Below are positions 17,384-25,497 of a stretch of DNA of 64,000 nucleotides, one piece after another. Below the pieces are notes generated by a model. It was given only the letters and a program-made list of their open reading frames with translations. It searched no databases and had not been told where the DNA came from. The stretch's first letter is position 1; every line of letters begins with the position of its first letter. A program made the translations under genes and the position numbers. The stretch is from Anabaena minutissima FACHB-250 (GTDB taxonomy: Bacteria; Cyanobacteriota; Cyanobacteriia; Cyanobacteriales; Nostocaceae): positions 248,001 to 312,000 of the forward strand of contig NZ_JACJRG010000001.1 in assembly GCF_014697125.1 (NCBI RefSeq), in the 5' to 3' direction.

Positions 17384-18466
17384 GTGCTAAATCTGTCTCA
17401 AAATGGGTGTTCTGTGTGGGTTGCTGATGCAACTGAAAGACTGCTAACGCCAACTGCTGTCGCCCTTGGCAAATTTGATGGCGTCCATCTTGGCCATCAA
17501 AGGGTGATTCAACCAGTTTTGCAACCAGTCAACAGAGATGGGAAGCTGGGACTCGCTACGCCACCACTCCCACAAGCAGACCCCCTAGCAGCACCACAAG
17601 AACGGATATACTCCACAGTCGTAACTTTTCGCCCTCATCCCCAAGAATTTTTCACAGGACAAGCCCGGACTTGGTTAACACCGTTAGATGAAAAAGTCGA
17701 ACAATTGCGATCGCTTGGGGTAGAACAACTAGTCTTACTGCCTTTCGACAGGGATTTAGCGGCTTTGTCTCCCGAAGAATTTGTAGAAAAAATTCTCGTG
17801 CAGAGGCTACACTGTCAGCAAATTAGTGTCGGGCAAGACTTTTGTTTTGGTAAACATCGTCGTGGTACTGCTCAAGATTTGCAAGAGATCGCCGCTACAT
17901 ATAATATTCCTGTCACCATAGTTACTCTAGAAACTTCCACCCTTCCCGCCCTCAACAAAAATAGTTGTACCAGCCTAGATATCAGTGACAATGCTCCCAT
18001 TAGCACTTCACTAATTCGCAAGTCTCTAGAAACTGGAGATATCAAAAATGCTAATCGATGCTTGGGAAGACTGTACACCCTAATTGGTAAGGTTGTGGAA
18101 GGTGAGCAAATAGGTAGAACTATTGGCTTTCCTACCGCTAACCTGGAACTCCCTATTGATAAGTTTGTCCCCTGCAAAGGTGTTTATGCTGTCCGCGTGC
18201 AGATTCTGAGTGAGACACCGGAAACTAATACATCACGTGAGATTTGGGGAGTGATGAATATAGGCAACCGTCCCACCGTCAACGGGACTTATTCCTCAGT
18301 AGAAGTACATCTATTAGATTGGATTGGCGATTTGTACGGAAAAAAGCTAATTGTGGAGTTAGTCGAATTTCTGCGTCCTGAACAAAAATTTCCGTCCCTA
18401 GAAGCCCTCAAAAGTCAAATTCAACAAGATTGCGCGATCGCTAGAGAAGTTTTATCACAAAGCTGA
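17384..18466 (+). CDS. ribF: Bifunctional riboflavin kinase / FAD synthetase
   Basis: Makes FMN and then FAD from riboflavin. 360 residues from a GTG start. The N-terminal adenylyltransferase half (about 20-210) has the nucleotide motif ALGKFDGVHLGHQRV. The C-terminal kinase half (about 215-355) has GRTIGFPTANLE and GVMNIGNRPTVNG. It is somewhat longer than the usual 310 residues, due to inserts in the N-terminal half (around 45-75, a proline-rich stretch, and around 185-200). Confidence 0.95.
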   Translation: MLNLSQNGCSVWVADATERLLTPTAVALGKFDGVHLGHQRVIQPVLQPVNRDGKLGLATPPLPQADPLAAPQERIYSTVVTFRPHPQEFFTGQARTWLTPLDEKVEQLRSLGVEQLVLLPFDRDLAALSPEEFVEKILVQRLHCQQISVGQDFCFGKHRRGTAQDLQEIAATYNIPVTIVTLETSTLPALNKNSCTSLDISDNAPISTSLIRKSLETGDIKNANRCLGRLYTLIGKVVEGEQIGRTIGFPTANLELPIDKFVPCKGVYAVRVQILSETPETNTSREIWGVMNIGNRPTVNGTYSSVEVHLLDWIGDLYGKKLIVELVEFLRPEQKFPSLEALKSQIQQDCAIAREVLSQS

Positions 18467-18689
18467 ATTTGGGCATTGGGATTAAGAGGAATTGGGGCAG
18501 GGAGGAGGATGCAAAAAAAGTCAAAAGGCAAAAATTCTTCACTGCGTGACGCTAACGCGAATAATTTTGAATTTTGAATTTTGAATTGCTTAAGTGGGAA
18601 CACTGTAAATACCGGGGTGGGGAATAAGGCATAGGTTATTCTCTACTCCAGTTTCTTCTAGCCCAATCACCAACCCCAACCTGTGGTAC
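18467..18689. repeat. Intergenic region with AATTTTG short repeats
   Basis: Between ribF and the MoxR gene. Three AATTTTG heptamers lie at about 18563-18587. No gene is seen. Confidence 0.6.
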
Positions 18690-19598
18690 ATGAGAGAAAA
18701 AATTGACGCTCTAACCCAAAATCTTAACCGTACCATCGTTGGTAAAACCGAAGCCATACGCCTAGTTCTAGTGGCATTATTAGGCGGTGGTCATGCCCTT
18801 TTAGAAGATGTCCCTGGAGTCGGTAAAACTCTCCTGGCTAAATCCTTAGCACGTTCAGTTGATGGTAAATTTCAACGGCTACAATGTACCCCTGATTTAC
18901 TACCAACAGATATCACAGGTACTAACATCTGGAATCCCAAAAGCGGCGAATTTAGTTTTCTCCCCGGCCCTGTATTTACGAATGTGTTGTTAGCTGACGA
19001 AATCAACCGCGCCACACCCCGCACTCAATCGGCTTTGCTGGAAGTCATGGAAGAACATCAGGTGACAGTGGATGGTGTTTCCCGCCCTGTACCGCAACCT
19101 TTCTTTGTGATTGCTACCCAAAATCCTATCGAATATCAAGGTACTTTCCCGCTTCCAGAAGCTCAAATGGATCGATTTATGCTCTCCTTGAGTTTGGGCT
19201 ATCCCTCGGCGGACGAAGAATTAGAAATGCTGCAAAATCTCCAGCATGGAATCAAGGTAGATGATTTACAATCTTGTATAACTTTGGCAGAAATAGCAAA
19301 ATTACGTCAATTCTGCTCCCAGGTGAAAGTCGAAACTTCCTTGCAACAATACATTCTAGAATTGGTGCGGACAACACGCCAAGATGAAGAGATTAGCCTT
19401 GGTGTGAGTCCACGGGGTACAGTAGCCTTACAAAAAGCCACCCAAGCCTTAGCTTTTCTGCTGGGGCGTGATTATGCGATTCCTGATGACGTGAAAATGC
19501 TCGCGCCTCATGTGCTGTGTCATAGACTCATTCCCAGGGGTGGGCGTAGTGCTAGAAGTGTTGTTGAGCGATTATTGCGATCGCTTTCTATTCCTTAA
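18690..19598 (+). CDS. MoxR-family AAA+ ATPase
   Basis: 302 residues of the MoxR family, ATPases that help mature metal-containing or vWA-domain protein complexes. P-loop GVPGVGKTLLAKSLARS at about 41-57, Walker B LLADEINRATPRTQSALLEVM near 105, sensor 1 ATQNPIEYQGTFPLPEAQMDRF near 145, and a helical lid (about 205-300) with SPRGTVAL. The usual partners (a DUF58 or vWA gene) are not adjacent; the next gene is a convergent PRC-barrel protein. Confidence 0.92.
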   Translation: MREKIDALTQNLNRTIVGKTEAIRLVLVALLGGGHALLEDVPGVGKTLLAKSLARSVDGKFQRLQCTPDLLPTDITGTNIWNPKSGEFSFLPGPVFTNVLLADEINRATPRTQSALLEVMEEHQVTVDGVSRPVPQPFFVIATQNPIEYQGTFPLPEAQMDRFMLSLSLGYPSADEELEMLQNLQHGIKVDDLQSCITLAEIAKLRQFCSQVKVETSLQQYILELVRTTRQDEEISLGVSPRGTVALQKATQALAFLLGRDYAIPDDVKMLAPHVLCHRLIPRGGRSARSVVERLLRSLSIP

Positions 19599-19667
19599 GC
19601 CCCGAAAGCTTTATCGCTTTTTTATTTTTCAGAGACGACTGGCTAAGGTAATTCATGCAAAGCCATA

Positions 19668-19706
19668 AAATTACCCCAGTGTTGATTTAGAGAACTGGGG
19701 TAATTT
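19668..19706. terminator. Perfect 13-bp hairpin between convergent genes
   Basis: AAATTACCCCAGT at 19668-19680 pairs perfectly with 19694-19706, giving a 13-bp stem and 13-nt loop in the 121-nt gap between the convergent MoxR and PRC-barrel genes. There is no long T run, but A- and T-rich stem ends on both sides fit a bidirectional terminator. Confidence 0.65.
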
Positions 19707-19719
19707 CTAGTAATGATTA

Positions 19720-20703
19720 TTAATATCCGCTTTCTTCTTCGTATTCTGGCTGTCTTTCTTTGACTTTTTTGGGGATATTCACTGGTTGCGGTGGTGTATC
19801 TTCCCAAGCATCGCCTTCTAAATCCTCATAATCATCGTAATCGTTGGCGTAGGGCTTGGGCTTGAATGGTTGGGCTGGTGGTTCTTGATATCTGTCCCTA
19901 CCTGTGGCTTCACTCCAGTTATCTTCTTCGTCTTCTTCGTATTGAATGGACTCGTAAGAACGCGCCTTCATGACTTCACGCCGTGGCCTTTCTTCTTCTA
20001 TGTAGTCCTCATTCCATTCTTCTTCTATGGCTACGGGTTCGGGGGTGCGAACTTTAGGCTTGGGTGGCTGTAAGGGTACGCCACTGGGAAGTTGATTGGA
20101 TGGTGCAACGGTGCGGGGTGCGGAATAGCCGTATTCTTCCTCTGCACCTCTTTCCCAAGGTGCTTTACCGATGCCCAGTCTTTCCAAAACACCAACTGTT
20201 AACTGGTTGATGCGTTCTTCAGCACCTTCAAACACAATTAATCGGCTGGGGCCGGTGCTAACAACTTCTTCTATTGATATCTCGTAGGTACTCAAAAACT
20301 GGTCAGGAATTTGTGGCACTCCCAGGGAAGCGATGATGATGGAGTTTAATTTACCTGTTTCGCCTTCAAATTTGAAGCCGCGCACTTTGCCTAATACTTC
20401 ACCTGTTTCTGTAATTACTTCCCAGTTCATCAGGTTACTGAGGCCTTCGACTTCAATATCTTCGATGACATCTTCGTTATCAACCAGGATGACATCACCA
20501 AATTGGTTGATGCTGCTAAGGTACATATAACGTGGCAGACCAGAGATAGAGATCAGGCTGTCTCGCAAACCAAGAGCCACAACCTCTCTTTGATCAATAT
20601 CTACCCAAACTTGACTCACAATGCCTAGTCGTTTGCCATTGTCGCGGGTAATCACCTGGGTATTTAATATGTCGGAACGCCTAATTATCTGTTCAGAGGT
20701 CAT
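19720..20703 (-). CDS. Protein with tandem PRC-barrel domains and acidic tail
   Basis: 327 residues. Two PRC-barrel repeats are visible: about 5-80 (IIRRSDILNTQVITRDNGKR and onward) and about 88-165 (NWEVITETGEVLGKVRGFKF). Residues about 190-327 are acidic, proline-rich and probably disordered, with many Glu-Glu and Asp-Tyr pairs. PRC-barrels occur in RimM and photosynthetic reaction-centre H subunits. Here the protein is soluble, with no membrane segment, and its role is unknown. It is convergent with the MoxR gene and 58 nt downstream of smc. Confidence 0.8.
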   Translation of the reverse strand: MTSEQIIRRSDILNTQVITRDNGKRLGIVSQVWVDIDQREVVALGLRDSLISISGLPRYMYLSSINQFGDVILVDNEDVIEDIEVEGLSNLMNWEVITETGEVLGKVRGFKFEGETGKLNSIIIASLGVPQIPDQFLSTYEISIEEVVSTGPSRLIVFEGAEERINQLTVGVLERLGIGKAPWERGAEEEYGYSAPRTVAPSNQLPSGVPLQPPKPKVRTPEPVAIEEEWNEDYIEEERPRREVMKARSYESIQYEEDEEDNWSEATGRDRYQEPPAQPFKPKPYANDYDDYEDLEGDAWEDTPPQPVNIPKKVKERQPEYEEESGY

Positions 20704-20761
20704 TCTATACGGAGTCCTGATCTCGAATCCGGTTTATCTATACACTATTATTAACAAAAAC

Positions 20762-23700
20762 TCAAGCAGATGTATTCGAGGATTGCAATTTAATGCCCAA
20801 AACTTGGGTGTAAGCTCCCCTTGCTTGAGTAACGCCAATTGTGCGTTCGGCTGATTCTATCATCGGACGGCGCAAACTCACAACTATGAACTGGGCTTGT
20901 TGTGCCTGTTGTTTAATCATTCTAGATAATCGTTCGACGTTTGCGCCATCAAGAAACATATCCACTTCGTCAAAAGCGTAGAAGGGTGAAGGGCGGTAAC
21001 GTTGCAGGGCGAAGATAAAGCTGAGGGCGGTGAGGGATTTTTCACCCCCAGACATGGAAGCAAGTCTTTGGACTGGTTTACCTTTGGGGTGGGCGACTAA
21101 ATTCAAGCCGCTAGCAAAGGGATCTTCGGGATTGTCAAGTTGCAGGTAGCCGTCACCGTCGGAAAGAATGGCAAAAATTGATTGGAAGTTGATGTTAACA
21201 GCATCGAAGGCTTCTTTAAATGCTTGTTGTCGCAAGGTGGTAAAGTTTTCAATTCTTAAGAGTAATTCTGTGCGTTCTCCTTCTAATGTCTGCAATTTTT
21301 GACTAAGTTCTTCCAGACGGTTTTGGGTGCGTTCGTATTCTTCTAAAGCCAACATATTCACAGGTTCCATTGCCTGCAAGCGTTTGGATAGCGATCGCAA
21401 TTCTTTCTGCAATTCTTCTAAGTCTACTTTATCTGGTACTTCTGGCAAGGGGTTGGGCAATTCGGCGGCGACTTCTTGTATTTGGGTTTGCAGTGCTGCT
21501 AAGTCTTCCCGGCGTTTGAGTTGGGTTTCTTGGAGTTTTTGGATTTCCCATTCTAATTGTTGCTGGCGCAGCAAATGCGATCGCACTTGCTGTTCTAGTG
21601 CATCCCGTTGTTGTTTTTCTTCACCCAAATTCTTTTCCATTTCATTCATTTGGGTGCGGGTGGCTATGATTTGAGTGCTGAGGGCTGAGTGCTGAGTGCT
21701 GAGGGCGGTGATTTGGGTTTGTTGGGTTTGTTGTTCTTGTTGATAGTCAGTAATGCGTTGTTCGGCTTCCTGGATGCGTTCTTGCAGGCGTTGCTGCTGA
21801 TTTTCCAGATTTTTTAATCTTTGTTCGGCTTCCCTAAAGGCGGTTTCCCGTTGCTGTAATTGCTGTTCTTGAGTTTTAATTGTCGCTTGGATTTGTTGCC
21901 ATTCGCTGGGGGTTTGGGAGGCTTCTAACTCGGCTAGGGTGTGGCGGAGTTGCTGTAATTGGCTTTCTTGTCCTGGAAGTTGATTATTTAATATTTCTAG
22001 GCGGGATTGGGCTGTGGTGAATTTTTCGGTGTTTTGGGTGAGTTGCGATCGCGTCCCTGTTAGCTGGGCTGTTAAACTCTTAATATCTTTTTGCAACTGC
22101 TCTAATTGCAACTGCTGTTCTCGCCGTGCTTGGCGTGTTTCTGTGAGTTCTTGGGATAGTTGTTTGGTTTTAACTGATAAAGTAGCGATCGCATCACTAC
22201 AACGGTCTAAAATCCGATCAATATCCTGCAAACGCTGTTTTAAAGCTACCACTTCGTCTGATTCCACCGCTTCTCCCTTCCCGAAGCGCAACGATGAACG
22301 CTGGTTCATGCTACCACCAGTCATTGCGCCACTGGTTTCTAGTAGTTCCCCGTCTAAGGTGACGATGCGATATAAGCCGAGATTCTTCCGCGCCTGTTCC
22401 AAGTTGGCGAATACTACCGTGTTACCGAAAACATAATTAAATACATCGCGATAACGGCGATCGCATTCTACTAAATTCACCGCATAACTCACAAAGCCGT
22501 TAGCTAATCGGAGTGTTGCATCTTGGGTAATTCTAGGGGCTTGAATTTTATTTAAAGGTAAAAACGTTGCTCTCCCGGCGCGTTTTTGTTTGAGTAATTG
22601 AATCCCGGCGGAGGCGATACCGTCATCTTCGACTACAATGTGTCCCAAACGCGCTCCAGCCGCAATTTCCAACGCCAACTGAAAACGGGGTTCTACCCGT
22701 CCCAAATGTACCACCAAACCACAAACCCCAGGCATTCCCGATTGGATGATCACTTTACTCGCTTGAGTTCCCTGGACTTCTTGCTGTGCTTGGGTTTGCG
22801 CGTCAATTTTATCTAACTGACGCTGCTTTTCCCGTTGTTCTTGCAACAGTCGCTTTTGGGTTTCCTGTTGGATTTGTAATTCCTGTTCCGTGGCGGCAAG
22901 ATTTTGGGCTAAATCTTGAATAGGTTCGTTGGAAGTCTGAAACTCTGCTTCTAACTTTGTACACTCAGCTTGCTTTTCTGCTAACTGCGGTTCTAACGTA
23001 GCAATTAACTGCGTTTCTTCTTGAATTAACTCCTGTAATTGACTATTGCGTTCCCTGAGTTGTGCTTGTTCAGTACGCTGGGGTTCTAAAGTTTGCAGCA
23101 ACGTTTCAATTTGACGGTTGAGTGCAGTTTGTTGCTGTACCCACGCCTCCGAAGCTGTAGCGATCGCTGCGGCGGCTTCACGGGACTTTTCTAACCCTTG
23201 TTGTGTCTCATCCCGTTGCTGCTGACAATAGAGGATAGATTGCTGTTCTAGACCCTGTGCTTGAGCAATTTCAGTCAATCCCTGGTGATGCTGCTGAACT
23301 TCTTGGTGAGTTTGCGCCAACCGCCTAACAGTTTCCTGCAAAGCTGTGGTTAACTCCGTTTGCTGACGTTGTAATTGTTTCCGTTCCGCCTCTTGGGTAG
23401 CGAGGGTAGATTGTACCGCCAATAATTCCTCTTCACCCAAAGCTTTGACGTGAGCATTGAGTTGTTCTAATTGTGCCGTTTTCTCAGCAATTTCTGTATT
23501 TAGGCTGGTGAGTTGAGTTGTCAGTTCACCATAATTGCGATCGCCGGCTTGAATTTCCATCGCCAACTTTTCCTGCTGCGCTTGCAAGGAACGCCAAGAC
23601 AGAACCGCCTCCCAAGACTGCTTATGCAAAAATTCAGTCCGTAACTTTTGATACTTCTCCGCCTTAGCCTTATCTTGAGACAGGCGATCGCGCTGTAAAG

Positions 23701-24403
23701 TTAACTCAGTCTCAATAATCCGACAACTATCTTCCTTTTCCTTTACCTCATCCAAAGTACCCTTAGCTTGATGAATCTTGCGATCAAAAGCAGCCACCCC
23801 AGCCAACTCATCAATAATTTCCCGACGTTCCTTAGCATTCATCGAGATAATACTAGTCACATCCCCTTGCAGCACCACGTTATACCCTTCTGGGTAAATT
23901 CGCACACTTTCCAACTGCTCATGCAACTCCGTCAGCGTACAAGAAGCACCATTAATATAGTAATTCGACGTATAACTTCCCTGATGAGTTACCCGTAGCC
24001 TCCGAGTTACGCTCCATTCCGTTGGCTTGTGACCATTGCCATTAACTATTGGCTGTTGTTCAGTTTCTGCCTCATCTTGTAATAATTCTTCATCACTGCT
24101 GACCACTGACAACTGATCATTGACATCTACCAAATCAGATAAATCAAAAGTCACAGTCACACTAGCTTCCACCGCCGCGCGACTTTTAGCCGTTTGAGTA
24201 TTATTCACCAAATCGGGTAGGCGATCGGCACGCATACCCTTAGAACTAGAAAGTCCTAAACAAAACAGCAGTGCATCCAAAATATTCGACTTACCCGAAC
24301 CATTTGGCCCAGAGACGACAGTGAACCCCGGTAGTAGAGGGACTGAAGTAGTACCACCGAAGGATTTAAAGTTGGTAAGTTCGACGCGCTTAATATGCAC
24401 CAT
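20762..24403 (-). CDS. smc: Chromosome segregation protein SMC
   Basis: 1,213 residues from the ATG at 24403, which begins MVHIKRVELTNFKSFGG as in other SMC proteins. An upstream in-frame ATG at 24535 would add 44 residues unlike the family. The order is: Walker A GPNGSGKSN near 32-40, coiled coil, a hinge around GVCGLVVHLGRVEPRF, a glutamine-rich second coiled coil, signature SMSGGEKS and Walker B FYAFDEVDMFLDGANVE near the end. It organises and condenses the chromosome with ScpA/ScpB. An internal run in the coiled coil (near 21670-21710 in DNA) is encoded by heptamer-like repeats. Confidence 0.97.
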   Translation of the reverse strand: MVHIKRVELTNFKSFGGTTSVPLLPGFTVVSGPNGSGKSNILDALLFCLGLSSSKGMRADRLPDLVNNTQTAKSRAAVEASVTVTFDLSDLVDVNDQLSVVSSDEELLQDEAETEQQPIVNGNGHKPTEWSVTRRLRVTHQGSYTSNYYINGASCTLTELHEQLESVRIYPEGYNVVLQGDVTSIISMNAKERREIIDELAGVAAFDRKIHQAKGTLDEVKEKEDSCRIIETELTLQRDRLSQDKAKAEKYQKLRTEFLHKQSWEAVLSWRSLQAQQEKLAMEIQAGDRNYGELTTQLTSLNTEIAEKTAQLEQLNAHVKALGEEELLAVQSTLATQEAERKQLQRQQTELTTALQETVRRLAQTHQEVQQHHQGLTEIAQAQGLEQQSILYCQQQRDETQQGLEKSREAAAAIATASEAWVQQQTALNRQIETLLQTLEPQRTEQAQLRERNSQLQELIQEETQLIATLEPQLAEKQAECTKLEAEFQTSNEPIQDLAQNLAATEQELQIQQETQKRLLQEQREKQRQLDKIDAQTQAQQEVQGTQASKVIIQSGMPGVCGLVVHLGRVEPRFQLALEIAAGARLGHIVVEDDGIASAGIQLLKQKRAGRATFLPLNKIQAPRITQDATLRLANGFVSYAVNLVECDRRYRDVFNYVFGNTVVFANLEQARKNLGLYRIVTLDGELLETSGAMTGGSMNQRSSLRFGKGEAVESDEVVALKQRLQDIDRILDRCSDAIATLSVKTKQLSQELTETRQARREQQLQLEQLQKDIKSLTAQLTGTRSQLTQNTEKFTTAQSRLEILNNQLPGQESQLQQLRHTLAELEASQTPSEWQQIQATIKTQEQQLQQRETAFREAEQRLKNLENQQQRLQERIQEAEQRITDYQQEQQTQQTQITALSTQHSALSTQIIATRTQMNEMEKNLGEEKQQRDALEQQVRSHLLRQQQLEWEIQKLQETQLKRREDLAALQTQIQEVAAELPNPLPEVPDKVDLEELQKELRSLSKRLQAMEPVNMLALEEYERTQNRLEELSQKLQTLEGERTELLLRIENFTTLRQQAFKEAFDAVNINFQSIFAILSDGDGYLQLDNPEDPFASGLNLVAHPKGKPVQRLASMSGGEKSLTALSFIFALQRYRPSPFYAFDEVDMFLDGANVERLSRMIKQQAQQAQFIVVSLRRPMIESAERTIGVTQARGAYTQVLGIKLQSSNTSA
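21676..21709. repeat. Heptamer repeats (GAGTGCT) inside the smc coiled coil
   Basis: Copies of the STRR heptamer (GAGTGCT/GAGGGCT) occur within smc, translated on the minus strand as a Ser-Ala-Leu-Ser-Thr-type stretch. The frame is kept, so a repeat normally seen between genes appears to have been tolerated in the coiled coil. Confidence 0.7.
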
Positions 24404-24595
24404 AGGTGCTAGATCATAGGGATAATGAAGAACAAGTGTATCAATTAATTTAAAATTAGCAACTAGTTTAGCCGAGAGAATTCCAGATTTTCTAATTCCA
24501 GCGACTCCCATGCCAGGATTTACTAGTCTGTTCATAGTACAACATACAATCAGACTGACAATGCCTGATGAGTGATTATCGCTAAATCATCGGTG

Positions 24596-24660
24596 GGGGC
24601 GATCGCCTTCGGTCGGTCGCATACCAGAAAATAGTTTGTAGTGAGGACTTTAGTCCTCAT
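24596..24660. repeat. Palindromic repeat near smc promoter (GAGGACTTTAGTCCTC)
   Basis: A 16-bp perfect palindrome GAGGACTTTAGTCCTC lies at about 24643-24658, with HIP1 and a CGATCGCC...GGTCGG stretch before it. The same GGACTTTAGTCC core recurs at 55466-55480, so it is a dispersed element. Confidence 0.65.
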
Positions 24661-25092
24661 CTAAGCTCGACTTTCTGTATCTATTTCTGCAATAAAAGCT
24701 TTTGGTGAGAGTATAGAGATATTTTGATAAGGATTAAGTACCAACAAATCTTCATCGCCTGTAATAATCAAATTAGCATTTCCAGAAATTGCTAGTGATA
24801 GAAATTTATCATCTTTTGGATCTCGACAAACTTTTACTGATGTTAGAATCTCAACCATATCAGCAAGACTTATTAAGTAAGTAATAAACCTTTGTCTATC
24901 TTCAGCACTCACATAAGGATCAAACTTTTTCCGAGCAAGAACCTTTGTTAGTTCTGCTATTGTTTCCGAAGAAATAAGAATGCAATGGTCATCAAAAGCC
25001 TTACGAATAGCTTGAGCAGTTATGGAGTTTGGAGTTAATAGCCGACTAACAAAACAATTAGTATCAATAACGATTCTTAGCTCATTTATCAC
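24661..25092 (-). CDS. PIN-domain toxin (COG1569-type ribonuclease)
   Basis: 143 residues. PIN-domain acidic residues are visible: VIDTNCFVSRLL at about 8-19 (Asp), the glutamate in SETIAELTKVL near 43, CRDPKDDKFLSLA near 87 (Asp pair), and ITGDEDLL near 110. This is the layout of PIN toxins that cut RNA when free of antitoxin. Its start overlaps the end of the Phd-like antitoxin gene by 11 nt, the usual toxin-antitoxin arrangement. The pair lies between smc and secA on the same strand. Confidence 0.88.
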   Translation of the reverse strand: MINELRIVIDTNCFVSRLLTPNSITAQAIRKAFDDHCILISSETIAELTKVLARKKFDPYVSAEDRQRFITYLISLADMVEILTSVKVCRDPKDDKFLSLAISGNANLIITGDEDLLVLNPYQNISILSPKAFIAEIDTESRA

Positions 25093-25336
25093 TGTGAAGA
25101 ATTTCGTTGAGCTTTGCTTCTGTCATTCCTCTCAGTTCAGCCGTCTTACCAACTTGATCACAAAATTGCTGAAACTCTTCTTTTAACAATCCCTTAAGTT
25201 TGTGATATTCCGCCACAGAAAGCACGACGACTAAATCTTCATCATGACCCTGAATTGTTACTGGCTCTTTCTGCGCTTGATCTAAAAATTCTGCAAAATT
25301 TTGCTTTGCTTCCGTAGCAGAAAGGTAAATCATCAT
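25082..25336 (-). CDS. Phd/YefM-family antitoxin
   Basis: 84 residues. The N-terminal half IYLSATEAKQNFAEFLDQAQ and the following VTIQGHDEDLVVVLSVAEYHKL match the Phd/YefM DNA-binding and dimer fold. The C-terminal tail (about 55-84), rich in charged residues, should wrap the toxin. It probably binds its own promoter and represses the operon with the PIN toxin downstream. Confidence 0.88.
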   Translation of the reverse strand: MMIYLSATEAKQNFAEFLDQAQKEPVTIQGHDEDLVVVLSVAEYHKLKGLLKEEFQQFCDQVGKTAELRGMTEAKLNEILHSDK

Positions 25337-25385
25337 AGACCGCCTTTTCCCCGATCCTAACTTAAATAAGTTCTCTAAAACAAAA

Positions 25386-25478
25386 ACGCAGAGGCACGCA
25401 AAAAACTCTCTGCGCGACGGACACTTTGCTCAAGTCGGGAGACCCGCCCACGCAAGTGTCCTCCTCTGCGTCTCTGCG
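25386..25478. repeat. Nested palindromic repeat (ACGCAGAGG...CCTCTGCGT)
   Basis: ACGCAGAGG at 25386-25394 pairs with CCTCTGCGT at 25463-25471. Inside it, GGACACTT at about 25419-25426 pairs with AAGTGTCC at 25455-25462. It lies between secA and the antitoxin gene and belongs to the dispersed palindromic elements of these genomes. Confidence 0.7.
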
Positions 25479-25497
25479 TGAAATTATTCCCTTACCC

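Noticed and set aside
24404..24535. Longer smc start at 24535
   Set aside because: The 44 extra residues are unlike the SMC N-terminus, and family proteins begin at the internal ATG (24403).
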